Shown: positions 32,460 through 44,190, counted from the first letter of the stretch. The stretch is DNA of 64,000 bases from Entoloma clypeatum (GCA_963565915.1 OY751492.1:2666001-2730000), one strand, 5' to 3'. Notes: generated by a model not told the origin, from the letters alone. Made by a program: numbers and translations.

Positions 32460-33058
32460 TCAGCATTCCACAATTTATCATGTGCCCCATCTCCTCTGCC
32501 CAGAAGGAAAACATCATTTCTCTAGCCTCCAACCATTATTCCATTCGACATATTGCCTTCAAAGTTGGTGTTGGCAAGTCTACAGTATCTGAGATCCTTC
32601 AGAATCTCCTTTCTACTTGACAAAACCTTCTGCTGGTCGTCCTTCAAAGCTTTCTGCCCATGCTCAGCACTCTATTGTTACACAAATCATCACTGGAAAG
32701 GCTGCCAATGCTGTTCAGGCAACAAAATACATCAACATCATCATCTCCAATCCAGTTAGCTCACAGACAGTGAGGAATGTTCCCAAGAAACACTCATTCA
32801 AAGCTGTAACAAAGAAGAAAAAGCCCTTGCTTACCACAAGGCATAGGAAGAAGTGTTTGGATTTTGCTTTAAGCACAAGGACTGGACTGTGGAGAACTGG
32901 AAGAGGGTAGTTTGGTCAGATGAAACAAAAATCAACAGGCTGGGGTCAGATGGGAAGCAGTGGGCGTGGAAACAGGCAGGAGAGGGGCTGATTGAGAGGG
33001 AGATTCAGGGAACAGTCAAGTTTGGTGGTGGAAACATCATGGTATGGCAGGATGTACC
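32460..33058 (+). pseudogene. Tc1/mariner-like transposase, truncated
   Basis: In shifting plus frames: a helix-turn-helix region IRHIAFKVGVGKSTVSEILQ, GRPSKLSAHAQHSIVTQII, SSQTVRNVPKKHSFKAVTKK, then WTVENWKRVVWSDETKINRL and VKFGGGNIMVWQDV. The D of WSDE is the first catalytic Asp of the DDE_3 domain, and GGGxxMVW is the usual next block. The two later catalytic residues are missing, and at least two frameshifts are present. No terminal inverted repeats were found. Confidence 0.78.
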
Positions 33059-33163
33059 ATAACACATCCTGTCAAACCATGACTGGCTGTGAAACAACAG
33101 AGCCAAAAACAGCCTCCTCTCACACACAATGGCTGCCCCTCATGCCTCTCTTGTGCCCAATGG

Positions 33164-33607
33164 CCTCCCCTCACATGGAATCCTGCTCAACACCTGTCTC
33201 ATGCACAACAGCCACCTTGGTGTGATTTCTGTTCTGGGCTGGCAGGGGCTCATTGTTTGTGATTCTGCTTCCATGCAACAACTCTTTTGCTTGGTTATCA
33301 GGCTGAATGAACCCAGAATGGTAGTTGGCAAATGAACCAGTTCTCCATTACTCAAGTCGATAACTCATGTGGAACTGAACCATTATATAGTCACAATTTT
33401 TAATTTTTAATCTTATTTTATAAACCAAATTTATATTCTGGCATCTGATCACAGTCCAGTCTGTACCTAGATACTTTTTTTTTTTTTCAAATCAGCAATT
33501 CATATAGTGGTGTACTAGGGTACAGTCAACTTAGTTACATCTATGTATGTAGACACAAAGAAAAAACAGCACTGAGCTCTGTCCAGCTAGTGATGGACAG
33601 GGGTAAT
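33164..33607. repeat. dispersed ~400-bp repeat, copy 1
   Basis: Closely matches 56160-56562 from CCTCCCCTCA to GGACAGGGGTAA, with small insertions near 33500-33555. Contains a poly-T run and GAACTGAACCATTATATAG. Preceded in both places by minisatellite-type sequence. Coding frames across it (for example HNSHLGVISVLGWQGLIVCD) are shared but short. Confidence 0.8.
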
Positions 33608-34082
33608 CTGTTACACTTTTTCTACTCTTTCCTATGCACCTTCACACAACCTCACAACCCTTGATCCCTTTCAGACCCTGTTTCACTTAACTCCGACAAC
33701 CCTGGAACATGTGTTCCCTCTAACAGTGATATGACTCATACTGACTTGGACTTGACCCCATTTGTGTACTTTTTCACTTGCTATCTCTGACTCCTATGCC
33801 ACAGCCCCCTTGAAACATATAACTAACCAATGGCCTATTTAGCTCCTGCACAGCACTTATTTATAGCCATAGGATAACACATATAAGACTTGTAACCTTA
33901 GAGTAGAGGTCCTTAGCTTGACCTAGGCAATTAATGCTTACTTGTCTTCACCTTTTGACACTCTCAAATTAAGTCACTTGCCTTGCAAGGACTTAGCTCA
34001 ACTTGACCAGAACCGAGTCGTCCTCTTGAGGAACTCGCTGACCTTAAACAAGTCGTCCTACTGAGGGACTTAAATGGAAACA
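33608..34082. other. possible LTR-like segment without TSD
   Basis: Starts TGTTACAC and could end GGAAACA at 34082, with TATTTATAG near 33860 and a near-direct repeat (GAGTCGTCCTCTTGAGGAAC / AAGTCGTCCTACTGAGGGAC) near the end. The flanks TAATC and GTACA do not match, so I cannot confirm it as an LTR. Confidence 0.25.
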
Positions 34083-35315
34083 GTACAAACCCAGTGACTA
34101 GGACCTTGTACTGATTGTAGGCTATCGCTGTATCAATGTCGGTTTGTTCACAGGCTTTGGAGCCAAGCATGGCTTGTTCAATGGCACAGACTCTATTTTC
34201 ACAAGGCGCTTTCTGTGTAAGATCCCTTGAGTATTCATAATACCAGAACATCATCAACATTGTCAGCAACACAATCACATGCCGCCAACCAGCAATGCCA
34301 GTCCCTATTTGCCGCCAACATGGAAAAAGCACTCACTGTTGAACGTTCCATGGCATGTTTCAAGAATTCTTGATAGAGGTTGCGTTCAGAAAACATGCCA
34401 GCACCTTGTTACATTCTGATCAGCTCCGACGATTTCCGACCAATTCCAACACCTCCAACACCTCCGACATTTTGACTAATACTTATTATGCATACTTACT
34501 GTTATGAATCTCGTTACTATGTACATTATTTACATCTGACCATTTTACTTATATTAAGCATCTCCGACAGCCACTCGTTATCCAACTCTGACGAAGCCAC
34601 ATGTCCTCCGACAAAGTATTTAAACTTATGTAGAATCATGTATTAGCTTCAGTTTGAATATCAACTTAGATTCAACATCATATCTCCCACCCTCTTTCCG
34701 ACTCTTAACTTGAGTCCGACTTCTGACCCTCCAATCCTCCAATCCTCTGAAATAAGGACACTGATATATTAGTGAGGGCACAACACACAAGTTGAAGCCA
34801 AGTCCTTGCCCCTATGTTGTATGCGCTCCGACCCTCCAACCTTCCGATGCGTCCAATGTAGCTCCGACGTTTGTCGATCAGTTCTTAACACACCTTCAGA
34901 GAGCCAAATATCAGATGTGTTCTTTTGCCAAACATGTTCTGCCTTGAAGTTTCCATCTGCCACAAAGAACCATCAATAAACCCATCTATTGGGATCATCT
35001 TTCCAATTCAATGGGATGTTGATGCCAGGTTGAGGAAATGCTGGGCAAAAGTTTGCAAGTTCCCCAGCTGTCAACAAATTGAAATTGCCCACCCTGTGAC
35101 AATGCCCAGCCCATTTCTTCTTTTTCATCCACCACCATAACTGTGAAATTCTCAGTAACTCCTGGTATAGATTCAGTGTCTGTCCAGGTGCTGTTGGAAA
35201 AGTGAGCCGCCAAAGCCAAAGCTTCTGAAAATACTGATATGCAGATGCCTTGCATTCCAAGTTGGGAATGCAGAAGTTGTCCAGTACTGCTACAGTGAAT
35301 AGTGTTTGATATCAC
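34083..35315 (-). pseudogene. KDZ transposase, N-terminal/middle part, split by a solo LTR
   Basis: Minus strand: FQFVDSWGTCKLLP, after a frameshift INIPLNWKDDPNRWVY, then WFFVADGNFKAEHVWQKN and SDIWLSEG. The solo LTR 34407-34890 intervenes, and the frame resumes exactly as AGMFSERNLYQEFLKHAMER. Later CENRVCAIEQAMLGSKACEQ is seen near 34150-34200. WFFVADGNFKADHxxQKNPSDDVWLSxGAGM and CENTFRAxExAxLxSKxCDxTG are hallmarks I know for KDZ proteins of Agaricomycetes. The lower end is truncated. Confidence 0.72.
34407..34890. mobile_element. solo LTR, 484 bp, TSD CACCT
   Basis: TGTTACATTC...TTCTTAACA, flanked by CACCT on both sides (34402-34406, 34891-34895). The interior is rich in CTCCGAC motifs and has a TATTTAAA box near 34616. 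Deleting it with one TSD restores KDZ codons without a frameshift. It does not resemble the Gypsy A/B or Copia LTRs, so it is a further family. Confidence 0.85.
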
Positions 35316-35568
35316 GAAAGAGTTGCCAGCACCGATTGTAGGCTATCGCCATAACAAAAGGTCAAGCTGATCTATGTCATCAATGCACCGTGGTTTTAGA
35401 TGCAAAGATTCCTCCCCAACAATCAAGATTTGGAGTCCCGTCCAACTCAGAAGACAAACAGGAGTTCGTTGATGCACCAGTTACTCAACAACAACTGTCG
35501 ACATTGTACAGAAGAGTGACCTCTTTTGTACCACTCAACCCTGCATCACCTTCTTACCTCTTTCTGAA
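35316..35568. other. upstream of Gypsy C gag, degraded
   Basis: The plus frame contains RFGVPSNSEDKQEFVDAPVT and TLYRRVTSFVPLNP, perhaps the eroded Gag start or leader. No LTR boundary recognised. Confidence 0.3.
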
Positions 35569-36508
35569 ATGAATCCCACCGCCGCCAGCTGTTGCTGTTG
35601 CTGCACCAAAGACCTCAGACACCCCAGTTAAATTGACACCTGTAGAAATGACTTCTCAGGCCAAGACCCCAGAGAAAGAGATAAAGATCAGCCCACTGGT
35701 GATCTTTAATGAGACAGAAGAAAGCTGCCAGGATTTTTGTTTGACGCGAACTCATACTTGGAAATGAATGATGACATCTACAACACCGATAAGAAGAAAA
35801 TCTTATTCACCATCTCATACATGAAAGGAGGAACTGCTGGGCCATGGAAGGAGTCCTGATACAGGGACATCACCACCCCAGAGTACCCACCTACCCAAAG
35901 TATGGAGACTTTATTGAGAAACTGAGGAAATCATTCTCCCCAGCTGACAAAGAAGGAGACGCATTGACCATGATGAAAACACAAAAGATGGAAGGCATGA
36001 CAGCCAACAAATACATGGAAAAATTCAAATTATGGGTCTCAGAGAGTCTGATCACAGAGGATTGGTTTCTCAAAGACTACTTCATGGAGGCGTTATCTCA
36101 CGTGCTCAGAGACAAGATCTTGGGCCTTGATAAGGTTCCAGGAACGATTGATGAATGGTACACCACAGCATCCAGACTGGACAACCAATGGAGAAGGGCC
36201 AAGGCAGTGGCTCAAAGACTTAGACCCGATGGGGGAAAGAAGAAATTCAAGGTTAATTATAACCCTGCACCCCAAAACACGCACTTCACCCCAGACCCGA
36301 ATGCCATGGACATTGACCGGCTGACTGCTGAAGAAAGAGACAACCACTTTAAAAAAGGGTTGTGCTTCATCTGCCATCAGGCAGAATATTGTGCTGATGC
36401 ATACAAAGGAGAAAAGACCCCAGTTGCGAACAATACATTCAAGAAAGCTTCCGACGCCTATGCTCATATCCAAGGCATTTTTAAAGACTTACTAAATGAG
36501 GAATAAGA
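35569..36508 (+). pseudogene. Gypsy C gag, degraded
   Basis: The plus strand reads KLPGFLFDANSYLEMNDDIY and KILFTISYMKGGTAGPW, then after a frameshift near 35840 PKYGDFIEKLRKSFSPADKE, AMDIDRLTAEERDNHFKKGL and CFICHQAEYCADA. This is the retrotransposon Gag capsid fold followed by a damaged zinc knuckle (His shifted, glycine lost). It ends at a TAA near 36506. The family differs from Gypsy A/B. Confidence 0.85.
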
Positions 36509-36545
36509 CACCTTAATCTCTTTATTCCCTGTAATTGTAGCTGAC

Positions 36546-37207
36546 ATGAATGACAAATCTTTGTTGATTCCCATTTCAATGTCAGGAGAAGGAGAAAGCA
36601 TTGATAAAAGACTAAAGATAAATGCCCTGATAGACTCAGGAGCAGGAGGAACCTTCTTGGATCAGAAGTTTGCCACAGCAAACCGGATGGAGCTTATTCC
36701 GTTACTAAAGCCCATTCATGTGTTCAATGTGGATGGAACAAAGAACAAAGAAGGAACAATCACCCATTGTACATGGAAGAAGATCTGGATTGATGACAAA
36801 GAACTCGACATCAGATTCTTGGTCACCAGACTAGGAAGGGAAACCGCCATTTTGGGGTTGCCCTGGTTAAAACAATACAACCCAAAGATCAATTGGGGAG
36901 GGGAATCTTGGATATTGTAACTATCCGCTTCAAGAAAACTCTGGCAGGAGTCATGAGGAAGAAATTTGACAAGCTCTTGGCATCAAAAAGCAAGAAATCC
37001 ATTGCAATTGCAGCATGGATGAAAGAAGAGCCTATACAAAGGATCTTTGCAATGATAGAAGAAATTGATGATGAAGAGACCCTTAAAACAAACAAGGAGG
37101 CTCTACCGGCAAATGGACCTATCTTGAAAAGGATAGATGAAGAATCAGATGATGATAGACTGGCCAAAGTCCAGTTCCTGAACCTTGTGAACCTGGTCCA
37201 AACCTGA
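36546..37207 (+). pseudogene. Gypsy C protease and linker
   Basis: Protease: ALIDSGAGGTFLDQKFA (catalytic DSG), then ETAILGLPWLKQYNPKINW (the ILGLPWL flap-end motif). A frameshift at about 36900 leads to the linker RKKFDKLLASKSKKSIAIAA ... EESDDDRLAKVQFLN. The pol continues only after 40690, so about 3.5 kb of inserted sequence separates protease from RT. Confidence 0.85.
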
Positions 37208-37405
37208 ACCTGAAGTTCGAACTTGGTTCGAACTTCATAAATCTTGGCCCATGCTATGTATCTTGGATGTGTTGAACGATCCAGAAAGAAAGTCTAACTT
37301 GTGACTAAACATGCCTGTGGTGAGTACCCACAAGTATTGTACACTTATTTTTGTGTCAGACTGGGTGAGCTGGCATTTGCCCAGATAGGACTAGGCAGCC
37401 CCAGG
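37208..37405. other. inserted sequence between Gypsy C parts
   Basis: Begins with GAACCTGGTCCAAACCTGAA-type sequence that recurs near 40556. No gene. Ends at the TSD of hAT-like copy 2. Confidence 0.3.
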
Positions 37406-37413
37406 ATTATTCC

Positions 37414-39809
37414 TAGTGTTTCAAGGTCCAGTTTACCTTTGTTGATTTCAGACCGAGACCAGACGGGACTGGACCGGTGAGAGACCGGACCGCCAGTCTC
37501 AGTTTTTAAGGTTTCAGATCATGGCCGGTCTTCGGTTCACTCGAAACTTTAGAGTTTGAAAGACCGGCCAAAGACCGGTTCGGATCGGTTTAAACCGGTA
37601 TTTTCCATGGAATGATCTGAGGATCTGAAATAAATGTCCCGAAATGGCAAGTACAAAATTTCTGCCACAAGAAAGACTTGAACTCTGAACTTCTATAGTA
37701 TAAAGGATTCTTTTAACACCACTTAACCAACTGAGCCACAAGACCATTATATTTCATTGCTCACAATCACTCTACATCACAACTTTCCCACTTCCCAAAT
37801 AGGCACACCTAAAAAAAAACACAAAAGGTGTGTGTGTGTGCTCCCTCCTGCCTCGATCACAAGTAAACAGATTATAAATAAAATCTATAAATATATTCTG
37901 GCCTTTTCAGCATCTGTGCCCCTCATTGCAGAGTCAGCAATGGGTGGATGTGTTGTTTCGACATTGAATGATGCGCATCACGTGCGCATCAAATGTGTCA
38001 AATATATGTAAACAAACTCAAAAAACATCGCATTTCTCCTTAATATGGCTACACAGGAGGAAGTCAGCTTACAGACTATATCAATTATGTAGCAGGGTAT
38101 CATATGTCAATAAATATGTGTTGATTTTATGGAATGATGCCACGGATTTTGAGTCATAGAGGTGCTATGCTCTACACCAAATAATAGTAAACAATGTGCA
38201 AAATGCATCATGCAGGCGCGCGCAGTGCCTTCCTCATGGTCTAATGATAGTTGGAAGTGATAGAACTCATAAATAGATATGTATTCACCTTCTGAAGCAC
38301 TTTGTATAATTTTTAGAAGTCCAGATAAGATAGAAATAATGAAATGTGCAGATTTCAGTAAAAGTGTTATATCTCCCTAATGAATGAGCCAAATTTGAAA
38401 AACAAATGTGCTGTGAGATCTCCTGAATGAGGAGAATCCAAAGCTGAAACAAAAAAGTTTGGTCAAATTTTCGACCTATTTTGCTCATATTCACCTCATC
38501 AAGTCCTTTAATTTTATTTGAAGGGTCTGAATAGGTTTACATACACTGTTTCAATAGCATATGTATAGTATATTTAGAGTACAAATGTTGTGCAAAGGAG
38601 GAAGCTAGAAAATGTTGTTTTTTGTGTTTGAAAACACCATGCCACACTGTTCATCACGATTTACATTGTGTTTTGATGCATCAATTTGGAGCACCAACTT
38701 TCTACCATCCATAGCTCATGTATATAACTCTATATATACTTCCTATGAGTTTCTAGATATGTCTACATAAGGTAAGAATTATTTTTGTGGGTTTTGGTGC
38801 CACGGTTTGGGCATTGAGGGCACGATTTTCAATGACGTGCATGGCTCGGCATTGATGCTGAGCATGCTCGGCAATCGCTGAAAGTCGAACCATAACTGCC
38901 AGCAAAACCTTCCCACCCTTTTCTTATCCCCCACCACCACTCCACCCAGCCACCACATCCGCCCAAGAGCCACTACTCGCGCATAACGGCCCTCTCTTCC
39001 GCCCAACAGCCACCTTTCATGCCCAATGGCATCCCTTTGTGCCCAATGGCATCCATTTGTGCCCAATGGTTCCGACTCATGCCCAATGGCATCCCTTCGC
39101 CCTCAACACGTCAACCCATGCCCAATGCTGTCCTTTCGCCCCCAACGCTGTTGACCCATGCCCAATGGCCGCCTTTCACGCCCAATGGTCCCGACTTGCA
39201 CCCACCGCCATTGACCCATGCCACACCGTCCCTTTGCCCCCAACACCATCCCTTTGCCCTCAACACCATCAACCCACGCACAATGGCCGCCTTTCATGCC
39301 CAATGGCTGCCTCATGTCCCCAATGGCCGCCCCTCTTGCCCAACTGCCCCGACTAGTGCCCCACGGCCTCTCTAATGCCCAACGGCCGCCTCGCGTCCTC
39401 AACGCCGTCAACTCACACCCAGCACCCTTCCTTCGCGCGCAATGGCCTCCCTTCGCGCTGTATGGCACCGTGCACCTGCCACAACATGTGCCCAACGGCC
39501 TCCTTTCACACTCAACGGCATCGAGTCACGCCCCAGAGCACATGGGGCCGGGCTGAGCCCACGGAGGACCAATTGAGGGAGTAAGATGTGCGCGCGTGTC
39601 CTTAGTCTTATTTTACTTGTAATATATTGGTTTAAACCAGTTGAGACCAGTCCGGTCTCACTTCTTTGAGGTAAATGGAACCGATGCACCAGTCTTGCAT
39701 TGGTCTGGTTCAGTTTTTTCAAGATCATGTGAACTGAAAAATTGGTCTCGGTCTCGGTCTCTAAATTTTGAGGGTCAAAAACCGGACCGAACCGGACTTT
39801 TAAACACTA
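37414..39809. mobile_element. hAT-like non-autonomous element, copy 2, complete, TSD ATTATTCC
   Basis: 2396 bp with termini TAGTGTTTCAAGGTCCAG and (reading inward from the right) TAGTGTTTAAAAGTCCGG, flanked by the perfect 8-bp duplication ATTATTCC (37406-37413, 39810-39817). The 8-bp TSD points to the hAT superfamily. Subterminal regions hold many GACCGG/CCGGTC and GGTTTAAACC motifs, likely transposase-binding repeats. The core 37850-38960 is non-coding and shared with copies 1, 3 and 4; it is followed by a 20-bp minisatellite. No transposase gene, so it must be moved in trans. Confidence 0.9.
38990..39545. repeat. 20-bp minisatellite array in hAT-like copy 2
   Basis: Units such as CCCAATGGCATCCCTTTGTG, CCCAATGGCATCCATTTGTG, CCCAATGGTTCCGACTCATG follow each other at exactly 20 bp. 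Over 25 units, GC-rich compared with the core. ORFs here on both strands are repeat artefacts. Confidence 0.88.
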
Positions 39810-40385
39810 ATTATTCCTGCAGTGAAGACCTCTCCATATACTTCCTAAACAACATAGAAGTAGGACAAGAGGAATCTGTTCCACAGTTGTGCCAAAATAA
39901 ATTGACTTTTGTGCGCTTTGGGGTTTTGAGAGGGCTATGATGTAGAATACATTACCCATGTTATTCCTATAGTGGAAATACAGTCATATAGATACTAAGA
40001 AAGGAGCAAAAGAGACTGAAGGGATCTGTGCAGTGGTTGTGCTGGAACTCATGATTCTGTGGTGTGTTGGGGTTTTGATGAGATTAGGACCCACCCACTG
40101 ATCTAGGCATTGTATGCCTTATCACCTTGGAATACATCCACCCATATACGAACCAAACAAGGGGAGAGAAAGACAATATGAATCGGTTGGGCAGATGTGC
40201 CCAGATTAATGATTTTGTGACACTTTCAGGGTTTTGATGAGATTGGTGTCTATCTACTGACCCAGGCATCATCTCAACTATTCCTTTGGTGGAATTACTC
40301 GAATATATGTCTATTTCAATCGTTAAAAATATGAGAGACATCTGTGCAGTGGTTCACTTTTGATTAAGTTGCGCTTTTTTCACAA
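39810..40385. repeat. ~150-bp degenerate tandem repeat (about four units)
   Basis: Units start near 39810, 39960, 40112 and 40272 and share, in order, TTATTCCT..GTGGAA-like, GGGATCTGTGCAGTGGTTGTGC-like (split by mismatches) and GGGTTTTGATGAGATT-like blocks. A further unit lies at 44191-44330. The hAT-like copies 37414 and 43563 both sit at the start of such a unit. Confidence 0.6.
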
Positions 40386-40690
40386 TTCAGTGATGTATCT
40401 ATCCAATATTATCATATATGTATTCTAACACCGCTCAGTACCCCCTTTGACCCACAGGTCAACCCAGTTGAGCCAAAAATGCCAGTAGGCAGGCTGGGTT
40501 CAAAAGATTATTGAGTGGGCGAAAAATTAGTGTTTTTTTTGCATCTGAAGGTCACGAACCTGGTCCAAACCTGAATAGGACCGGACCTATGGGTCCAAGT
40601 TCAAGTTCAAGGGATGCCCAAACTGGACCTTCAAGTCCGGGTTTGATCGAGTTCAGCCAAAAAGTGGCTGAACCCAGACCAAACCGGACT
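40386..40690. other. spacer with GGTCCAAACCTGAA-type sequence
   Basis: No gene. CAAGTTCAAGTTCAAG and related motifs resemble the segment at 37180-37240; the two may be ends of an insertion in Gypsy C that I cannot delimit. Confidence 0.3.
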
Positions 40691-41297
40691 TCAGCCAGTA
40701 TAGACAATGACCTCGACCTATTCAGGACATATGTCACAACAGACAAACCCATTGAGGATATTTGGATCCAAGCCAAGACCTCAATCTCCCAGAAGCTCTC
40801 ACACAATATGGACACCACGGACAAACCAAAGAAAGAACTACCAGAATGATATGATCAGTATCAAAAGGTGTTTGAGAAAACAGCATCCGAGAGATTATCG
40901 GAACATAAACCATGGGACCACACAATCGACCTGAAACTGGACTTTACCCTGAAAAACTGTAAGGTTTATCCTTTATCACCAGAAGAACAAACAAAACTGG
41001 ACAAATTCCTTGATGAGAACCTTCGAAAAGGGTACATCAGACCTTCAAAATCACCAATGGCATCACCCTTTTTCTTCGTGGCTAAAAAGGACTTGGATCA
41101 ACTCAGACCTTGTCAGGATTATTGGCAATTGAATGAAGGAACAGTGAAAAATGCATACCCGTTACCCTTGGTCAGAGATCTACTGGACAAACTAAAAGAA
41201 GCAAAGGTCTTTACCAAACTGGACATGTGTTGGGAATACAACAACATACAGATCAAACCTGGCCATGAATGGAAGGCTGCATTCCAAACCAATTGAG
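40691..41297 (+). pseudogene. Gypsy C pol: linker and N-terminal half of RT
   Basis: The plus strand reads DLDLFRTYVTTDKPIEDIWI, a TGA near 40848, [60 protein letters not shown] and [12 protein letters not shown], then a stop. These are RT fingers and the first catalytic Asp region (FTKLD). The YxDD box and all later domains are missing, truncated at 41297. Confidence 0.88.
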
Positions 41298-41409
41298 GGT
41301 TTATCAGCAAAGTGCGACTCTGCTATGTAACACTATGTAGTGCTACATAATGCTGTAGTGACTCAGAGTGGTGTAGTGAGGGTATATTAATTGTGTAGTG
41401 CTCTGTAGT

Positions 41410-42998
41410 GACAGGGTACATTGGGCACAAGACAGGGCCATTGGGCACCGGTGGTGGGCATTGGGTGGAAGTGTAGCCAGGAGTGGAGGTGGGGGGATAA
41501 AAAGAGCGTGGGAAGATTTGGCTGGAGGTGGGATTTATGGTTCAATGTTTGGCAATTGCTGAGAGTGCTCAGCATCAAGGCTGAGCGACGCATATTATTG
41601 AAAATTGCACTGTCGAGGGCCAAACTGGGGCACCATGAGTCCCAAAAATAGTCCTTAACCTATGTAGAGATATGTAGAAACTGATAATAAGTATATTTGC
41701 AGTGAGATATATGAGCTAAGTATGGTAGAAAGTCTGTATTTCACAATGATGTATCAAAACACAGTGTAACATCATGATGAATAGTACATCATGGGTTTTC
41801 TCAAGCACTGAAAACAATATTTTCTTACTTCCTCCCTTCCACAACATTAGTACTGTATATATACTGTATGTATACTATTGAAACATTGTATCTAATTCTA
41901 TTGAGAGTATTTAAATGAAGCTCAAGGACTTGATAAAGTGAATATGAACAAAAATAGATCAAAAATTATTTCAGCTTTGGATTCTCCACATTCAGGGGAC
42001 CTCCCAGCACCTTTATTTTTCAAATTTGGTTCATTCATTAGGGAGATATAACACTTTTCCTGAAATCTGCACATTTGATCATTTTTATCTTGCCTGGACT
42101 TCTAAAAATTATTCAAGGTGTTTCAGAAGATGAATACATAGCCAATATAGAGTCCTATCACTTCAAACTATTATTAGACTATGAGGAAGGGGCCGCGCGT
42201 GCCTGCGCGATGCATTTTGCACATTGTTTACTGTTATTTGGTGGAAAGCACTGCATTGCTATATCATCAAATGTGTGGCAAAGTTTCATGAAATAAATAC
42301 ATACTGAGTGACATATAATTCCCCCCTACCTAATTGATATAGTAGAAAGAAAGCCTTACTTGTTCCTGTGTAGACATAATAAGCAGGTGTGCGATGTTTT
42401 TGGAGATTTGTTTACATGTGTTTGACATGTTCAATGCGTGCACATGTCGCATGTCATCCAATGTTGAACCGATGCATCCAGCCATTGCTGACTCTGCAAT
42501 GAGGGGCACACATGCCGAAAAGGTCTGAATATATTTATAGATTTTATTTATAATCTGTCTACTTGTGATCAAGACCAAGGGAGCGCGTGCGCACACCTTT
42601 TGTCAAAAAAAAAATTCTTTTTGCCTATTTGGGAAGTGGAAAAGTGGGGTATGTGGAGTGATTGTGAGCAACAAATATTCAGTTGGTTATATTGTCAGTT
42701 TAACATAGTGTTATCAAAGAGGTTGAGAGTTCAATTCTTGCAAGTGGCAAACATTTTGTAGTCTGCTATTTTGTGACATGGATTGCAGTTGCTCGGATTG
42801 TTCCATGCAAAAACCGGTTTGCAACTGGTCTCAACTGGTCTTTGGCTGGTCTTTCAAACTTTAAATTTGAAGGAAACTGAGAACTGGTTGTGCTTGAAAA
42901 CCTTAAAGACCGAGACTGGCAGTCTCAGGCTTTCCCAGTTTGGTTTGGTCCAGTCTCGATCTGAAACCAGTTCACAAAGACTGAACCTTTAAACACTA
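41410..42998. mobile_element. hAT-like non-autonomous element, copy 3 (reverse orientation, left end unclear)
   Basis: The right end CTGAACCTTTAAACACTA closes at 42998. The conserved core lies in reverse between about 41470 and 42600 (TAACACTTTTCCTGAAATCTGC, GCGCGTGCCTGCGCGA, ACACCTTTTGT). A very short minisatellite remnant is at 41410-41470 (ATTGGGCACAAGACAGGGCC). No TAGTGTTT terminus at the left; the area 41310-41410 repeats TGTAGTG. Probably truncated. Confidence 0.7.
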
Positions 42999-43002
42999 AT
43001 TA

Positions 43003-43211
43003 ACCTGTACCTGTATGGGTTGTATGGGTAGTGATGGTTTCAGAATCTCATGTGGGGTTTCATGGGAGACAGAAACATATGATGAATTAGAATACAAAAA
43101 AAGACTACAAGATGTGTGCAACATGCACACATTATCCTATACCCTGCTGAGGATTTGCTGTTCTCAGTCCAATCCTCCCTGCTCCATCCCCTGCTTCTTC
43201 CCTTCTCCAGG
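43003..43211. other. no recognised gene
   Basis: Short intergenic sequence between hAT-like copy 3 and the next minisatellite. Confidence 0.3.
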
Positions 43212-43562
43212 TGTGAGTTGGGCATGATACATGGCCATTCAGTGCAAGTGGAGGATGATGGGTGTGAGTGGTGGGCATATGGCACAAGTGGAGGACATAG
43301 GGCGCAAGAGGTGGCCGCTGGGGCAAGTGGTCACTGGTGGCTGTTGGATATGAAAGGTGGCCATTGGGGGCAAGGGGAGCCTCTGGACATGAGTGGTGGC
43401 CATTGGGCACAAGAGGTGGCTGTTGAGGGCCAGTGGATGCCAAATGGAGGGCACTGAGCATGAACATTGCCCCTCATTGGACATGAGGGATGGCCGTTAG
43501 GCATGAGTGGGGCTGTTAAGTATGAGATATGGCCGTTGGGCACAAGTGGTGGTTGTTGGACA
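43212..43562. repeat. 20-bp minisatellite tract
   Basis: GTTGGGCATGATACATGGCC, AGTGGTGGCCATTGGGCACA and similar units. Frames on both strands are artefacts. It abuts the short hAT-like element on its right. Confidence 0.8.
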
Positions 43563-44190
43563 TAGTGTTTGAGGGTTCAGTCTTATGAACTGGAAAATGA
43601 ACCTGAACTGGACTGGACTGGACTGGAAGAGACCTGAACTGGCAGTTCAGGTCTCACTGATTTTGAGCTCAACCAGTCTCCAGTCTCTTCAAATTTGGAA
43701 AAAAAAATTGGACTGGTTCACCCCAGTCTATTTTTGGGTCTGAAAAATATAAACTGGTTCCAGTTTTTGACCATATATTCATTCAAAAACTGTACTTTAA
43801 TGGACAAAGATGTTCTTTTATACAGTTTTCAATCATTTTTACAAGAGTTTATATCCAAAATGCTTGAGAAACATGTTATTGATAACAAATTGAGTATATT
43901 TTCAAGATTTTGATTGAAAAAACAGGCTTTTGGTAGGTTTATAAATGGTTGAGGATTTTACCAGTTAACCCTAAAAAAAGTGAATCTAGGATCTAAACCT
44001 ATGCATTAGTTTAGTCCAGTTTGTGACCAGTTCATAGGTTTAAACCTATAAAACCAGGCAAAAACCTATGAAACTGGACTGAACCAGGCCAAAGTTCAAT
44101 TATTCTGAAGGAGGAAAGACTGGACCAGTGGCAAAGTCCAGTCCAGTTCAGGTCTCAAACCAAATTTTAGGACTGGACTTCAAAACACTA
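43563..44190. mobile_element. hAT-like MITE, 628 bp
   Basis: Ends TAGTGTTTGAGGGTTCAGTC and ...CTGGACTTCAAAACACTA. The inner 330 bp (TATAAACTGGTTCCAGTTTT, GATGTTCTTTTATACAGTTT, GCTTTTGGTAGGTTTATAAA) matches 63253-63780 closely. The flanking 8-mers GTTGGACA and GCCTTATC do not match, so the insertion site was altered or the copy is a recombinant. Confidence 0.75.

Noticed and set aside
33608..34082. A third solo LTR
   Set aside because: TG...CA ends are present but flanking 5-mers differ and no second copy is in the window.
39019..39495. Overlapping plus and minus ORFs of 105-130 codons
   Set aside because: Same minisatellite artefact inside hAT-like copy 2.
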